From Acinetobacter oleivorans DR1 (GTDB taxonomy: Bacteria; Pseudomonadota; Gammaproteobacteria; Pseudomonadales; Moraxellaceae): DNA of 64,000 nt. The stretch lies in NCBI RefSeq assembly GCF_000196795.1, contig NC_014259.1:4030001-4094000 (forward strand), written 5' to 3'. Shown piece after piece: positions 16,433 through 27,179 of the stretch. Position numbers and translations under genes: made by a program. Each line of letters opens with the position of its first letter. Position 1 is the stretch's first letter. The notes under the pieces are model-generated. The model searched no databases. It had not been told where the DNA came from and saw nothing but the letters and a program-made list of their open reading frames with translations.

Positions 16433-17317
16433 TTATTTCTTTTTAGCAAATGCGTTGTCTAAGTAGTCTTCAAACGCATAGTAGTTAATGCGTTCATATA
16501 ACTCTTTACGCGTTTGCATAATATCAACCACGTTCTTTTGCGTGCCTTCTTTACGCAAGGTTTCATACACAGTTTCGGCTGCTTTGTTCATGGCACGGAA
16601 AGCAGAAAGCGGATAAAGCGCAAGGCTTACATCGGCAGATGCTAACTCTTCAGTCGTAAATAGTGGTGTAGAACCAAACTCGGTAATGTTTGCCAAAATT
16701 GGTGCGCCTGTCTTCTGAGCAAATTGCTTGTACATATCAAGCTCGGTAATTGCTTCAGGGAACAACATGTCTGCGCCCGCTTCGATGTAGGCACCCGCAC
16801 GGTCAATTGCAGCTTGTAAGCCATCTACGGCCAATGCATCAGTACGTGCCATAATCACGAAGCTGTCATCACCACGTGCATCGACCGCAGCTTTAATACG
16901 GTCAACCATTTCTTCTTGAGTCACAATGGCTTTGTTCGGACGGTGTCCACAACGTTTTGCGCCCACTTGGTCTTCAATGTGCATTGCCGCAGCACCAAAC
17001 TTGATAAGTGCTTTTGTAGTACGAGCAATGTTAAATGCAGAAGCGCCAAAACCTGTGTCCGCATCGACTAATAATGGAAGATCACATACATCGGTAATAC
17101 GGCGTACGTCTGTCAACACATCATCAAGGTTACTGATTCCTAAATCAGGTAAGCCTAAAGAACCAGCGGCTACACCACCACCTGATAAGTAAATCGCTTT
17201 ATAACCTGCACGTTTTGCCAAAAGTGCATGATTGGCGTTAATGGTTCCAACCACTTGTAATGGCTTTTCTTGGGCTACTGCATCGCGAAATAGCTGACCT
17301 GCGGATTGTTTAGCCAT
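16433..17317 (-). CDS. prpB: Methylisocitrate lyase
   Basis: An isocitrate-lyase-superfamily enzyme of 294 residues that splits 2-methylisocitrate into pyruvate and succinate, the last step of the methylcitrate cycle. The active-site loop KRCGHRPNK and the metal-binding segments VDADTGFG and IARTDA are present. The frame is open back to 17431, but the ATG at 17317 ([14 protein letters not shown]) is the right start: it is preceded by GGAGAAC and gives the normal PrpB length. This start lies inside the end of the gntR gene, overlapping it by 8 bases. Confidence 0.94.
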   Translation of the reverse strand: MAKQSAGQLFRDAVAQEKPLQVVGTINANHALLAKRAGYKAIYLSGGGVAAGSLGLPDLGISNLDDVLTDVRRITDVCDLPLLVDADTGFGASAFNIARTTKALIKFGAAAMHIEDQVGAKRCGHRPNKAIVTQEEMVDRIKAAVDARGDDSFVIMARTDALAVDGLQAAIDRAGAYIEAGADMLFPEAITELDMYKQFAQKTGAPILANITEFGSTPLFTTEELASADVSLALYPLSAFRAMNKAAETVYETLRKEGTQKNVVDIMQTRKELYERINYYAFEDYLDNAFAKKK

Positions 17318-18020
17318 TGTTATGTTCTCCTTGTGCTTGTAGCAGTGTTTGCTCAATAATTTTGTAAGAAGCATTGATATGTCGATGCATGAGCAGCTCG
17401 GCAAGTTCACCATCACCTTCTGCAATTGCATCTAAAATACGGATGTGTTCGTCCCAAGCTTTGCTCGGACGATCGGGTGTGTTTGAAAACTGAATTCGGT
17501 ACATACGGATGAGGTGATAAAGCTCATCGCATAGCATTTTTTCTAGGGTTTTATTGCCACTACTTTTGATAATGCAGTAGTGAAAATCGTCCTGCCCTTC
17601 TTGCAAGTAATATCCTTTACCTGCTTTAAAGTTTTCATCTTCGGCATGCATACGCAAAACATCACGTAATGCCAAGATTTGCTTTTTATCAATATGCTGT
17701 GCCGCAAGTTTGCAAGCCAAACCCTCTAAAGACGCACGAATCTGATAAAGCTCTTTAAACTGTTGCAAGGATAATGAAACCACGCGCGCGCCCACATGTG
17801 CAGTACGCTCAACCAAACGCTGCCCTTCAAGGCGATGAATCGCTTCACGTAAAGGCCCACGACTAATGCCATAAGTACGTGCTAGCTCAGGCTCAGAAAT
17901 CTTGCTACCTGCCGGAATTTGACCCAAAACAATCGCCGTCTGTATTTGTTTAAATACATTCTCGGTCAGTGTTCTTCCCTGACTTTGTAATGGCTCTGGT
18001 GCGAAGGTCAAATCTTGCAT
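17310..18020 (-). CDS. GntR/FCD-family regulator of the prp operon
   Basis: A 236-residue transcription factor with an N-terminal winged helix typical of GntR (residues 18-85; [25 protein letters not shown]) and a helical C-terminal FCD ligand domain (about 95-225; [42 protein letters not shown]). It is the first gene of the operon gntR-prpB-prpC-acnD, so it probably controls propionate use in response to a methylcitrate-pathway intermediate. A palindrome, ATTGTCGACAAT, lies directly before its start codon, which suggests autoregulation. The gene symbol is left blank because the prp regulators of this type have several names. Confidence 0.88.
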   Translation of the reverse strand: MQDLTFAPEPLQSQGRTLTENVFKQIQTAIVLGQIPAGSKISEPELARTYGISRGPLREAIHRLEGQRLVERTAHVGARVVSLSLQQFKELYQIRASLEGLACKLAAQHIDKKQILALRDVLRMHAEDENFKAGKGYYLQEGQDDFHYCIIKSSGNKTLEKMLCDELYHLIRMYRIQFSNTPDRPSKAWDEHIRILDAIAEGDGELAELLMHRHINASYKIIEQTLLQAQGEHNNG

Positions 18021-18032
18021 ATTGTCGACAAT
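18021..18032. promoter_or_regulatory. GntR operator candidate next to gntR start
   Basis: A perfect 12-bp palindrome ATTGTCGACAAT abutting the start codon of the GntR gene. FCD-type GntR proteins commonly bind short TTGT...ACAA palindromes, so this is a likely autoregulatory site. Confidence 0.55.
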
Positions 18033-18297
18033 TTTTAATCAATTATGGCTTTTATAGCGGTATGAATGAAAAAAATCAAGGTGATTGTTGACACTTTACA
18101 GAACGCATCAGGTCAATTTTTATCGTTTGACCTGTTATTTCACCTTATATTTAAACCATTAAACCAATTACCAATTAGTACTTGTAAAACAGTTATTTAA
18201 TATTGTTTTACCTATAGATTTATGGCACTTTTTTAGCTGCTTTTCGACCGCTAATCTTTTGTTTCAAACTTTAGTCTACAACCAATGTATTACAGCA

Positions 18298-18313
18298 AGA
18301 TTGTAGACAATCT
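18298..18313. promoter_or_regulatory. Second GntR operator candidate
   Basis: Inverted repeat AGATTGT-AG-ACAATCT: 7-bp arms with a 2-bp spacer. The core TTGTAGACAA repeats the pattern of the site at 18021, and an 8/10 match in reverse orientation lies at 18272-18281. It is closer to the aminotransferase gene, so the regulator may control both directions. Confidence 0.45.
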
Positions 18314-18535
18314 GCTTGAATGAAAGCATGAGTTATAAATTAGTATCTATTTACCGTAATTTCTTTTAAATCTTTTTATCATTTTCATCCAGAAAATATC
18401 GATATTAGTGAAATTATCAGGTGCTTCACGGTAGCTTTATTGATACATTATTGAACATCGACATAGTTGTGGCGTATTTTTCGAGACAGAAAAAACCCAG
18501 CACTATGCATATTGTTGAATGAAAGGACTTTTTTG

Positions 18536-19750
18536 ATGTTTCAACATATCCCCCCATACGCAGGCGACCCAATTTTATCTTTAATGGAACAGTTCAATGC
18601 TGATACTCGTTCTGGAAAAGTGAACTTGAGTATTGGTCTTTATTATAACGAAGACAGTATTGTTCCTCAGTTAGAGACCATTATTGAAGCGCAAAAGCGT
18701 ATCGAGCCTAAAAACGGTAAAACCAAACTTTATTTGCCAATGGAAGGCTTCAAACCTTACCGTGAAGCAATTCAAGCACTTTTATTTGGTGCAAACAGCC
18801 CAGCAGTTAAAGCTGGCCGTGCTGTAACCATCCAAACGCTTGGTGGTTCAGGTGCATTGAAAGTTGGTGCAGATTTCTTAAAAACTTATTTCCCAAATTC
18901 TGACGTTTGGGTAAGCCAACCAACTTGGGACAACCACGTTGCGATTTTCAATGGCGCTGGCATCAAAACTCATTTCTACCCATATTTCGATAACGAAACG
19001 CGTGGTGTAGATTTTGACGGTATGCTTTCAACACTTAAAACTTTGCCTGAGCAAAGCATTGTGTTATTGCACCCATGCTGCCACAACCCAACGGGTGCTG
19101 ACTTAAACCCAGCGCAGTGGGATCAAGTGATTGCAGTATTAAAAGATCGTAACCTTATTCCATTCCTAGACATCGCTTACCAAGGTTTTGGTGACGGTAT
19201 GGAAGAAGATGCGTATGCAATCCGTGCTTTAGACCAAGCGGGTCTAAACTTCATTGTGAGCAACTCGTTCTCTAAAATCTTCTCTTTATATGGCGAGCGC
19301 GTTGGCGGCTTAACTTTCGTATGTGATGATGCAGAAGCTGCTCAGTGCACATTCGGTCAGTTAAAAGCGACTGTACGCCGTATTTACTCTAGCCCTCCTA
19401 CAACAGGTGCTTGGTTAGTTGATGAAGTGTTAAATGACGCTGAACTTAACCAGCAATGGCAAGGTGAAGTAAAAGAGATGCGTGAGCGTATTATTAAAAT
19501 GCGTAGCATCTTGAAAGATGAACTTACTAAAGCATTACCAGACCGTGACTTTAGCTACCTTGTAAACCAAAAAGGTATGTTCAGTTACACAGGTTTAACT
19601 GCTGAGCAAGTTGATATCTTGCGTGAAGAATATGCAATCTACTTAGTACGTAGTGGCCGTATTTGTGTAGCAGGTTTAAACATGAATAATGTTTACACTG
19701 TTGCTAAAGCAGTTGCAGAAGTGCTTGCTAAATCAACAGAAGCAGCATAA
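18536..19750 (+). CDS. tyrB: Aromatic amino acid aminotransferase (class I, PLP)
   Basis: A 404-residue PLP-dependent aminotransferase of the aspartate/tyrosine branch, which moves amino groups between aromatic amino acids (or aspartate) and 2-oxoglutarate. Visible class I features are the CCHNPTG segment around residue 185, the [10 protein letters not shown] motif and the PLP lysine in [16 protein letters not shown] (about residue 250), followed by the substrate arginine near [10 protein letters not shown] start at the ATG at 18536, which has GAAAGGA nine bases upstream, rather than at the longer frame from 18467. The symbol is by family; aspartate aminotransferase activity is also possible. 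A terminator follows. Confidence 0.88.
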   Translation: MFQHIPPYAGDPILSLMEQFNADTRSGKVNLSIGLYYNEDSIVPQLETIIEAQKRIEPKNGKTKLYLPMEGFKPYREAIQALLFGANSPAVKAGRAVTIQTLGGSGALKVGADFLKTYFPNSDVWVSQPTWDNHVAIFNGAGIKTHFYPYFDNETRGVDFDGMLSTLKTLPEQSIVLLHPCCHNPTGADLNPAQWDQVIAVLKDRNLIPFLDIAYQGFGDGMEEDAYAIRALDQAGLNFIVSNSFSKIFSLYGERVGGLTFVCDDAEAAQCTFGQLKATVRRIYSSPPTTGAWLVDEVLNDAELNQQWQGEVKEMRERIIKMRSILKDELTKALPDRDFSYLVNQKGMFSYTGLTAEQVDILREEYAIYLVRSGRICVAGLNMNNVYTVAKAVAEVLAKSTEAA

Positions 19751-19760
19751 TACATCTATT

Positions 19761-19786
19761 AAAAAAGGCGCTTCGGCGCCTTTTTT
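19761..19786. terminator. Bidirectional terminator between tyrB and dld
   Basis: AAAAAAGGCGC-TTCG-GCGCCTTTTTT: a strong GC stem with a stable TTCG loop, flanked by A and T runs. It serves the convergent aminotransferase and D-lactate dehydrogenase genes. Confidence 0.92.
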
Positions 19787-19797
19787 ATGTCTCGGTA

Positions 19798-21504
19798 TTA
19801 AGATTTAGCCTTGCCCCAATATTTCAGTTTTGAGGTATGTCCAATACCTACGTTAAAGCTATTGGTTGGGTCAAGTTTTTGATAAAAGTTAGCTAAGGCA
19901 GGCTTGGCAATGTAAAGATGCCCAACATTATGCTCTGCCGGATATTCAGCACGGCGCGCATCGAGTAACTTCCACATTTGATGTTCCATTTCTAAAGGGT
20001 CATGGCCCTTTTTAAGAATATAGTCTTGATGGAACACATGACAAAAGAAATGCCCATAATAGAGTTTATGGATGATTTTATTTTCCATTTCGGCAGGCAG
20101 TTGCTCTACCCACTCACGGTCATTACGACGTAACGCAATATCAAGCGCCACAATATCTTCAACTTCACTACGGTGCGTATCACGATAACGAATTGCAGCT
20201 CCTGCAATCGCAAAACGGTGTAAGAACGCTTTTCGGCCTTCCCCTTCGCTACATACGAAATAGCTACCTGACTGATGCACTGCAAAATATTCTTTTAAAA
20301 ACTGCTCGGTCTGAGCTTTTGAATTATTTTCGACACGTAGCACTAAATGGTGCTCATAACGATCTCGATATTCGGTCATACGCTTAGGCAAATGACTCGG
20401 TAAAAAGAAGGTAATCGCCTGTAAAATCTGATCCGTTAAACCTTTAATTTTAAATCTTTCTAAGAAACCATCGACTTTATCTTTCATCGCAAAAGCTTTG
20501 GGAACATTGGCTGTGCCAAATTTTTCAATAAATAAGAACGTGTCTTTTCCGTACTTTTCACCAATCAAGTAAGCATCTCGGTGAATATATTCACCAGCGA
20601 TTGGTAGGCTTGGCAGTGAGGTTAGTAAGTAACGGCGAATAGCGGTTAAATCATCGGCATCATTAGTACCAATATAAAAGACATTACTTTCTACTTTTTC
20701 ATAAGTATCAAGACGTACCGCAAACACACAGACTTTACCTGCCGAACCCGATGCTTCAAACAATCGTGACGGGTCTGCATTAAAACGCGCGGGTGTATCT
20801 TCATCAACTTGCGTCACATCGTGCGCATAACGATAGTCCGATGCCTGCTTTTCGCCATCATCTAAAATATCTATGGCTTGATATTTCTGCTTCTCTAAAC
20901 GCATCAAAATTTCTTCAGGAGTCGAGCCTAAATTCACCCCTAAATGGTTCACCAGCTCTAATTGACCAGCAGTATTCACCTGAGCATATAACGCCAGCTC
21001 AGTATACGCAGGACCACGGCGTACCAACGCACCACCAGAGTTATTACACACACCGCCAAGTACCGATGCCCCAATACAAGATGAACCAATTACTGAATGC
21101 GGTTCACGATCATAGCCTTTTAAAATTTGCTCTAAATTATCTAAGGTCGCACCCGGTAAACAAATCACTTGCTTACCATCATGAATGACTTGTATGCCTT
21201 TTAAACGACGCGTACTCATCACTAAAACAGGACGATCATAATCATCACCATACGGGGTTGAACCGCCAGTGAGTCCTGTATTCGCCGCCTGCATAATCAC
21301 AATACAGTCTGCATCAATTGCAGCTTGGAGTACCTGCCATTGCTCTAACAAGGTTCCTGGCACCACCACAGCAAGTACTTTCCCCTCACCAAAACGACGA
21401 CCTTGGCGATACTGACGCGTGCTTTGATCATCAGTCAAAACATGCGAACGCCCTACAATATTCTGTAAACGTTCGATCACTACTTGAGGAGAAAATGTTT
21501 GCAT
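19798..21504 (-). CDS. dld: FAD-dependent D-lactate dehydrogenase (quinone)
   Basis: A peripheral-membrane flavoprotein of 568 residues that oxidises D-lactate to pyruvate and passes electrons to quinone. The FAD-binding PCMH-type domain is visible at about residues 35-210 (VVVPGTLLEQWQVLQAA, NTGLTGGSTP, GSSCIGASVLGGVCNNSGG), and the rest matches the Dld-specific membrane and cap domains (HEAD-type HRYAIAGA-like segment FLHRFAIAGAAIRYR; GHFFCHVFHQDY). The ATG at 21504 has AAGGAAA in front and gives a length close to E. coli Dld; the longer frame to 21528 is less likely. Last gene of the lactate operon. Confidence 0.94.
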   Translation of the reverse strand: MQTFSPQVVIERLQNIVGRSHVLTDDQSTRQYRQGRRFGEGKVLAVVVPGTLLEQWQVLQAAIDADCIVIMQAANTGLTGGSTPYGDDYDRPVLVMSTRRLKGIQVIHDGKQVICLPGATLDNLEQILKGYDREPHSVIGSSCIGASVLGGVCNNSGGALVRRGPAYTELALYAQVNTAGQLELVNHLGVNLGSTPEEILMRLEKQKYQAIDILDDGEKQASDYRYAHDVTQVDEDTPARFNADPSRLFEASGSAGKVCVFAVRLDTYEKVESNVFYIGTNDADDLTAIRRYLLTSLPSLPIAGEYIHRDAYLIGEKYGKDTFLFIEKFGTANVPKAFAMKDKVDGFLERFKIKGLTDQILQAITFFLPSHLPKRMTEYRDRYEHHLVLRVENNSKAQTEQFLKEYFAVHQSGSYFVCSEGEGRKAFLHRFAIAGAAIRYRDTHRSEVEDIVALDIALRRNDREWVEQLPAEMENKIIHKLYYGHFFCHVFHQDYILKKGHDPLEMEHQMWKLLDARRAEYPAEHNVGHLYIAKPALANFYQKLDPTNSFNVGIGHTSKLKYWGKAKS

Positions 21505-21629
21505 GATGGTTTCCTTTTGGTCATCCATTTATCAAATTAGACCAACACGATGGAGTCTTACCGTTTGTAATTTATATTTAACTAGCTCATTCTCTAATTA
21601 GAATCAGCCCTATATTTACTATCGTGATT

Positions 21630-21721
21630 GGCGGCAGGGATGCCGCCGTTTCGATGCGGTAGCAAGGAAGTACCGTCATCGAAACGAAGGTTTTTGGTTA
21701 CTTTTGACCTTTCAAAAGTGA
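21630..21721. repeat. Three-hairpin intergenic element (REP-like)
   Basis: Non-coding DNA between lldD and dld with three inverted repeats in a row: GGCGGCA-GGGA-TGCCGCC (21630-21647); GTTTCGATG-C-GGTA with TACC-GT-CATCGAAAC (21648-21685); and TTACTTTTGA-CCT-N-TCAAAAGTGA (21698-21721, one G-T). It has higher GC than its surroundings. Similar elements with a closing TTACTTT hairpin occur again at 59108-59131. It may stabilise or separate the lldD and dld parts of the mRNA, or be a small mobile repeat; no protein is supported. Confidence 0.6.
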
Positions 21722-21799
21722 CAAATGCCTACACTCAGAACTTTAGCAAATCACCAAATTTTGAGGCTGTGCTTATTGCCTCACTTAAAAACTTATTTC

Positions 21800-22951
21800 T
21801 TAAAAACCTTGCTTCATCGCCTGTACTAAACAATCCGCATTAATATCCGAAATCGACTTAGCACCCGTAAGCGTCATCGCAACACGCATTTCTTTATCAA
21901 TTAAATCAAGCAAGTTCGAGACCCCTTGCCCACCTGCTGCTGCCAAGGCATAAACAAATGCACGGCCAAGTAAAACCGTATCGGCACCGAGCGCCAACAT
22001 ACGCACCACATCTAAACCATTGCGGATGCCTGAGTCAGCCAAAATCGCCAAATCACCTTTCACTGCATCAGCAATTGCAGGCAATGCACGAGCAGATGAC
22101 ATCACACCATCTAACTGACGACCACCGTGATTCGAGACCACAATACCATCTGCACCAAAACGCACGGCATCTTTGGCATCTTCAGGGTCTAAAATACCCT
22201 TAATTACCATTGGGCCATCCCAAAATTCACGAATCCACTCAAGGTCTTTCCATGAAATTGATGGGTCAAAGTTCGAGCCTAACCAACCAATATAGTCTTC
22301 AAGCCCAGTAGGCTTACCTAAATATTTAGAAATATTGCCCAAGTCGTGCGGACGGCCCATTAGGCCAACATTCCACGACCAATGCGGATGGAACATTGAC
22401 TGCATATAGCGGCGCATCGCAGCATTTGGCCCACTCATACCCGAATGGGCATCACGGTAACGTGCACCCGGCACAGGCATATCTACGGTAAATACCAATG
22501 TTGAACAACCTGCCGCTTTTGCACGTTCCAAAGCATTCCGCATAAAACCACGGTCACGTAATACATAAAGCTGGAACCACATAGGGCGGTTAATTGCAGG
22601 TGCAACTTCTTCAATTGGACATACCGAAACCGTTGAAAGAGTAAATGGAATGCCCTTTTTGTCGGCTGCCATCGCTGCCTGCACTTCACCACGGCGCGCA
22701 TACATACCTGTTAAGCCTACAGGTGCCAAAGCAACTGGCATAGACAAGGTTTCGTTAAACAGTTTGGTTTCAAGGCTTAACGCCGACATGTCATTGAGCA
22801 CACGTTGACGCAATGCAATTTCTGACAAATCTTGTACGTTACGCTTTAAGGTATATTCCGAATACGCTCCACCATCAATGTAATGAAATAAAAATGGAGG
22901 TAAGCGACGCTGTGCCGCAGCACGATAATCATTGCCAGAAGAAATAATCAT
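21800..22951 (-). CDS. lldD: FMN-dependent L-lactate dehydrogenase
   Basis: A 383-residue member of the FMN alpha-hydroxyacid dehydrogenase family that oxidises L-lactate to pyruvate at the membrane. It starts [30 protein letters not shown] like E. coli LldD. Active-site features include the [14 protein letters not shown] segment, the catalytic histidine in [12 protein letters not shown] (about residue 275) and the FMN phosphate region [20 protein letters not shown]. Its start overlaps the lldR stop by 4 bases (ATGA), so translation is coupled. Together with dld it lets the cell use both lactate isomers. Confidence 0.95.
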   Translation of the reverse strand: MIISSGNDYRAAAQRRLPPFLFHYIDGGAYSEYTLKRNVQDLSEIALRQRVLNDMSALSLETKLFNETLSMPVALAPVGLTGMYARRGEVQAAMAADKKGIPFTLSTVSVCPIEEVAPAINRPMWFQLYVLRDRGFMRNALERAKAAGCSTLVFTVDMPVPGARYRDAHSGMSGPNAAMRRYMQSMFHPHWSWNVGLMGRPHDLGNISKYLGKPTGLEDYIGWLGSNFDPSISWKDLEWIREFWDGPMVIKGILDPEDAKDAVRFGADGIVVSNHGGRQLDGVMSSARALPAIADAVKGDLAILADSGIRNGLDVVRMLALGADTVLLGRAFVYALAAAGGQGVSNLLDLIDKEMRVAMTLTGAKSISDINADCLVQAMKQGF

Positions 22952-23700
22952 TTTGAATCAACTCTACTTAAACGATTTGCACGTTTCTGGCGAGCTTCGT
23001 CTTCATCCAGAGAACGCACATGATTAATCACAAATTCAATATGACCGCAGACAGCTTGGCGTGCGGCCTCGGGATCTTTACGATCAATAGCATCCATCAC
23101 CTGAAAATGCTGCTCGCTCAGCAAGTCACCATTTACGGGGTCGTTATAAACTTTTTTACGCCCTAACAAGACGTTGTATTGCAGCAAATCAAACAAGCTG
23201 CGCATCATTTGAATCAGCACCACATTGTGAGATGCTTCAGCAATCGCTAAGTGGAATTCAGCATCGGCTACTGCAGCCTGCGCCGAGTCACCTGCATTTT
23301 GATGGCGACTAATTTCATTAAAATAATGATGAATTTTGGCGCGATCTTCAGGCGTTGAGCGTAATGCGGCATACCATGCCGTGCCACCTTCAAGTAATAA
23401 CCGTGCCTCTTGCACATCAAAACGGTAGAGTGGATCTTCTTCAATCAGGTTGCTAATCGGGTTCACAATCAGTTGCTGTGGCCACTGTTCAGGCAACTGC
23501 TGAATATAAGTCCCATCGCCACGGCGGCTACTGAGCACACCTTGACTATTAAGCTGCTGAATCGCTTCACGCAAAGATGGACGAGAAACCCCTAAACTTG
23601 TTGCAAGCTGGCGTTCGGCAGGCAAACGGTCACCTTTTTTCATGTGACGTTCTTCAATTAATGCCTGCAATTTCATGACCACTTGATCGGAGATTCTCAT
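22948..23700 (-). CDS. lldR: GntR/FCD-family lactate regulator
   Basis: A 250-residue regulator with a GntR winged helix in the first 75 residues ([26 protein letters not shown]) and an FCD domain ([40 protein letters not shown]). It sits between lldP and lldD in the operon, exactly as in E. coli lldPRD, where LldR represses in the absence of L-lactate. Two matching operators lie upstream of lldP at 25443-25459 and 25548-25564, which supports the assignment. The gap to lldP is 19 bp. Confidence 0.93.
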   Translation of the reverse strand: MRISDQVVMKLQALIEERHMKKGDRLPAERQLATSLGVSRPSLREAIQQLNSQGVLSSRRGDGTYIQQLPEQWPQQLIVNPISNLIEEDPLYRFDVQEARLLLEGGTAWYAALRSTPEDRAKIHHYFNEISRHQNAGDSAQAAVADAEFHLAIAEASHNVVLIQMMRSLFDLLQYNVLLGRKKVYNDPVNGDLLSEQHFQVMDAIDRKDPEAARQAVCGHIEFVINHVRSLDEDEARQKRANRLSRVDSK

Positions 23701-23719
23701 CGCGTTTCCTTCACTGGAG

Positions 23720-25381
23720 TTATGGAATCATCCACGGAACCAGATAAGCCTGAACCGTAATAATGATGCCAACAAAGACAGTGAATATGATGCTATGTTT
23801 TACCGTGAAACGGAACAAGTCAGATTCTTTTCCAACTAAACCTACTGCGGCACACGCAATCGCAATCGACTGCGGAGAAATCATCTTACCTGTCACGCCA
23901 CCACTGGTATTAGCAGCCACCAATAACACTTCTGGAATACCAATTTGCTGAGCCGTAGTCGCCTGTAGAGCCGAGAACAAAGCATTTGAAGAGGTATCTG
24001 AACCTGTAAGGAATACACCAAGCCAGCCCAAAAATGGCGAGAAGAAAGTAAACGCATGACCCGTATGCGATAGAGCTAAAGCTAAAGTTGCAGATAAACC
24101 TGAATAGTTCGCAATAAAAGCAAACGCCAACACCATACCAATCGAGTAAATCGGTGTTTTCAACTCATTGAGTGTTTCACCAAAAGTCGTTACTGCCTCA
24201 CTTGCTTTCATTTTCAAGAAAATAGCAGTGATAATTGCAGCAATAAAAATTGCCGTACCTGTTGCAGAGAACCAGTCAAACTTATAAATCGCTTCATATG
24301 GCTTCATCTCTGCCACAATTGGCGGCATTTTTTCGACCAATTTATGCAAATACGGAACTTCAAGTTTGAAAATCCAGTGTTCAAGAGCACCATCTTTTGC
24401 AAATAATGCTTTAAACGGCTTAACACTCCAGATGGTCACCATGACTGTTAAGATGGCAAATGGAGACCATGCCTTAGCAATTTTCCCAATACTGTAACGT
24501 TGAACCGTTGTAGGTTGCTGAATTAGAGTTTGGCCAGCTTCAGGTTCAAAGCGGAAAATATGTTTTGGTTTCCAGAAACGGAACAACACAGTCAGGCTGA
24601 CCAATGAAGCAATTGCAGCGGTAATATCTGGTAATTCAGGGCCAATAAAGTTAGATGTAAGATATTGGGCAATCGCAAAAGCGCCACCACCCACTAATAC
24701 AGCAGGCCAAGTTTCTTTAACACCACGCCAGCCATCCATAATCGCCATGATCCAGAACAACACGATCAGCGTTAAAAATGGCAACTGACGACCCACCATC
24801 TGGCTAATTTCCATGGTGTCTACGCCTGACACCTGCCCCGCCACAATAATTGGAATACCCATCGCACCAAATGCCACTGGCGCGGTATTTACAATCAAGC
24901 ATAAACCAGCAGCATAAAGTGGCTTAAAGCCTAAACCTACAAGGAGTGCAGCCGTAATTGCGACAGGAGCACCAAAACCCGCTGCTCCTTCAAGGAAAGT
25001 ACCAAATGCAAAACCAACGAGTAACATTTGCAGACGTTGGTCTTCGGTAATTGACAAAATGCTTGAGCGAATAACTTCAAACTGACCTGTTTTTACCGAA
25101 ATCTTGTATAGAAAAACTGCCCCAATAATGATCCATGAAATTGGCCATAGACCATAGAAGAAACCGTAAATAATAGACGCAAAGGCCATTTGACCCGGCA
25201 TTTGATAGAAAAAGAGAGCAATCAATAATGCAATAATGACTGTGCCCGTACCCGCGATACTGCCTTTTAAACGAAAAACTGCTAATGCCAAAAAGAAGAA
25301 AATAATCGGGATTAATGCAACCGCACTGGACAGCCAAATATTATTTAAAGGGTCATAAAGTTGTTGCCACATATTGAGCAT
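23720..25381 (-). CDS. lldP: L-lactate permease
   Basis: A polytopic inner-membrane permease of 553 residues with about 12 or more hydrophobic segments, which imports lactate (and probably glycolate) with protons. Family features include the conserved opening [15 protein letters not shown], the [21 protein letters not shown] segment and the C-terminal [15 protein letters not shown] and SPQSIAIA motifs. The frame is open to 25435, but the ATG at 25381 is preceded by AAGGAG at 6 nt and matches family starts. First gene of lldP-lldR-lldD-dld, the usual boundary of the Acinetobacter capsule locus. Confidence 0.95.
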   Translation of the reverse strand: MLNMWQQLYDPLNNIWLSSAVALIPIIFFFLALAVFRLKGSIAGTGTVIIALLIALFFYQMPGQMAFASIIYGFFYGLWPISWIIIGAVFLYKISVKTGQFEVIRSSILSITEDQRLQMLLVGFAFGTFLEGAAGFGAPVAITAALLVGLGFKPLYAAGLCLIVNTAPVAFGAMGIPIIVAGQVSGVDTMEISQMVGRQLPFLTLIVLFWIMAIMDGWRGVKETWPAVLVGGGAFAIAQYLTSNFIGPELPDITAAIASLVSLTVLFRFWKPKHIFRFEPEAGQTLIQQPTTVQRYSIGKIAKAWSPFAILTVMVTIWSVKPFKALFAKDGALEHWIFKLEVPYLHKLVEKMPPIVAEMKPYEAIYKFDWFSATGTAIFIAAIITAIFLKMKASEAVTTFGETLNELKTPIYSIGMVLAFAFIANYSGLSATLALALSHTGHAFTFFSPFLGWLGVFLTGSDTSSNALFSALQATTAQQIGIPEVLLVAANTSGGVTGKMISPQSIAIACAAVGLVGKESDLFRFTVKHSIIFTVFVGIIITVQAYLVPWMIP

Positions 25382-25442
25382 TGTCATCTCCTTGAAATGC
25401 CGGGGCGAATTTTTGTACCTTAAATTCTTAAACATCTAACAC

Positions 25443-25459
25443 AATTGGTATTACCAATT
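25443..25459. promoter_or_regulatory. LldR operator 1
   Basis: A perfect palindrome around one base, AATTGGTA-T-TACCAATT, 62 bp upstream of the lldP start. It matches the E. coli LldR-type operator form AATTGGT-N3-ACCAATT. Confidence 0.8.
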
Positions 25460-25547
25460 AAAAATTAAGTGCAAATGTTGTTCCTTAAACCACAGGAAGC
25501 ATCATAAACACAGACATTAGCAAGATCAATCATTAAATAACCATTAA

Positions 25548-25564
25548 AATTGGTATGACCAATA
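25548..25564. promoter_or_regulatory. LldR operator 2
   Basis: AATTGGT-ATG-ACCAATA, one base from a perfect palindrome and 105 bp from operator 1, i.e. about ten helical turns. The pair could support repression by looping, as proposed for E. coli lldPRD. Confidence 0.75.
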
Positions 25565-25760
25565 TGGTTGAATAAAATCAAGCTATTTCTAATTTATAAA
25601 TTTATTTATTAGACTAAAGTCGTAAAAATCTTTCTTATAAATTTAGATATGAACTACCGAAATGAAGTGAAAAATTTGAATATAAAAACTATAAACATAC
25701 CTGTTTCATGATCTATGTATAATGTGCACACAACTCAAACCACATGTATTGAATTGAATA

Positions 25761-27131
25761 ATGACTACTTTAACGTGTTTTAAAGCTTATGATATCCGAG
25801 GCAAACTCGGCACCGAATTGAATGAAGAAATTGCCTATAAAATTGGCCGCGCTTACGGACAAATCTATAAACCAAAGACTGTGGTTGTAGGTTGTGATAT
25901 TCGTCTAAGCAGTGAGGCTTTAAAACAAGCGACCATCCGTGGATTAAATGATGCGAGTGTCAATGTTCTTGATTTAGGCATGACGGGTACTGAAGAAGTT
26001 TACTTCGCCGCTTTCCATTTAGATGTGCAAGGTGGTATCGAAGTTACTGCGAGCCATAACCCAATGGACTATAACGGCATGAAATTGGTTCGAGAAAATG
26101 CTCGTCCAATTAGTGCAGATACTGGTTTAAAAGAAATTCAGGCTTTAGCAGAAACCAATAACTTTGAAGAAGTTAGTCAAAAAGGTACAACTCAAAGCTA
26201 TAACATTTTGTCTGAGTTCGTTGATCACTTATTAACTTATATTGAACCAGCAAAAATCCGCCCACTTAAGTTAGTGGTAAACGCGGGTAATGGTGCAGCT
26301 GGTCACGTGATTGATGCAATCGAAGAAAAATTTAAAACGCTTAACGTACCTATTGAATTTATTAAAATTCACCATGAAGCAGATGGCACTTTCCCAAATG
26401 GGATTCCTAACCCAATTTTAATTGAAAACCGTGACAGTACTCGAAATGCTGTAATTGAGCATAAAGCAGATATGGGAATTGCATGGGACGGCGACTTTGA
26501 CCGCTGTTTCTTATTTGATGAAAAGGGACAGTTCATTGAAGGCTACTATATTGTTGGTCTATTGGCTCAAGCTTTCTTGATTAAACAGTCAGGCGAAAAA
26601 ATTGTGCATGACCCGCGTTTAGTGTGGAACACATTTGATATCGTGGATGAGTACGAAGGTATTGCCGTCCAGTCAAAATCTGGTCATGCATTCATTAAAG
26701 ACGTGATGCGTGAACACAATGCCGTATATGGCGGAGAAATGAGTGCACACCACTATTTCCGTGACTTTGCTTACTGCGACAGCGGGATGATTCCATGGTT
26801 ACTCACCGTTGCCCTACTTTCTGAAACAGGACAATCACTTTCAACACTCGTTGAAAATATGATTACCAAGTTTCCTTGTAGTGGTGAAATCAACTTTAAA
26901 GTGGTTGATACACAAATCACTATTCAAAAGATTTTCGATTTCTATGCTGATCAAAATCCACAAATTGACCGTACTGATGGTGTAAGTCTAGACTTTGGTG
27001 CATGGCGCTTTAATGTCCGTGCTTCAAACACAGAGCCTTTACTACGCCTCAATATTGAAAGCCGTGCAGATCGTCAAGCTCAGCCAATGCAGCATTATGT
27101 AGATGAATTAACTGGATTAATTCAGTCTTAA
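25761..27131 (+). CDS. pgm: Phosphoglucomutase/phosphomannomutase of the K locus
   Basis: A 456-residue alpha-D-phosphohexomutase that interconverts hexose 1- and 6-phosphates for capsule sugar nucleotides. The four family signatures are visible: active-site serine loop [14 protein letters not shown] (about residues 95-108), metal-binding DGDFDRC (about 243-249), sugar-binding GGEMSAHH (about 325-332) and phosphate-binding [12 protein letters not shown] near the end. The product is closest in style to the ManB/AlgC branch. It is the only gene of the right K module read toward the pgt1 gene; a shared terminator separates them. Confidence 0.93.
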   Translation: MTTLTCFKAYDIRGKLGTELNEEIAYKIGRAYGQIYKPKTVVVGCDIRLSSEALKQATIRGLNDASVNVLDLGMTGTEEVYFAAFHLDVQGGIEVTASHNPMDYNGMKLVRENARPISADTGLKEIQALAETNNFEEVSQKGTTQSYNILSEFVDHLLTYIEPAKIRPLKLVVNAGNGAAGHVIDAIEEKFKTLNVPIEFIKIHHEADGTFPNGIPNPILIENRDSTRNAVIEHKADMGIAWDGDFDRCFLFDEKGQFIEGYYIVGLLAQAFLIKQSGEKIVHDPRLVWNTFDIVDEYEGIAVQSKSGHAFIKDVMREHNAVYGGEMSAHHYFRDFAYCDSGMIPWLLTVALLSETGQSLSTLVENMITKFPCSGEINFKVVDTQITIQKIFDFYADQNPQIDRTDGVSLDFGAWRFNVRASNTEPLLRLNIESRADRQAQPMQHYVDELTGLIQS

Positions 27132-27146
27132 TAGAGTTCATCTCAA

Positions 27147-27179
27147 AGAGATGGAACATTATTGTTCCATCTCTTTTTG
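27147..27179. terminator. Terminator after pgm, overlapping the pgt1 3' end
   Basis: AGAGATGGAAC (27147-27157) and GTTCCATCTCT (27164-27174) form an 11-bp stem followed by T5. Because pgt1 ends at 27159 on the other strand, the hairpin lies partly within its last codons and can terminate in both directions. Confidence 0.88.

Larger units (their letters stand above)
18021..18535. other. 515-bp divergent control region between gntR-prp and the aminotransferase gene
   Basis: No gene was found in this AT-rich stretch. It holds at least three sites of the form TTGT-N2-ACAA (18021-18032, 18272-18281 and 18298-18313) plus a weaker ATTGTTGACAC at 18084-18094. A GAAAGGA ribosome site lies at 18521-18527 before the aminotransferase start. 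I could not place -35/-10 pairs with confidence. Confidence 0.6.
25382..25760. other. Divergent control region lldP / pgm
   Basis: Intergenic AT-rich DNA without genes. It holds the two LldR-type operators near lldP and, on the pgm side, a TATAAT (25718-25723) 37 bp before the pgm start that may be its -10 element; no good -35 is visible at the usual distance. Confidence 0.55.

Noticed and set aside
20793..21188. 131-codon frame on the plus strand inside dld
   Set aside because: Antisense to the FAD-binding part of dld; no start signal, His/Gln-rich product typical of a shadow frame.
21628..21843. 71-codon frame after dld on the plus strand
   Set aside because: It reads through the three-hairpin repeat and into the end of lldD; composition is explained by the repeat.
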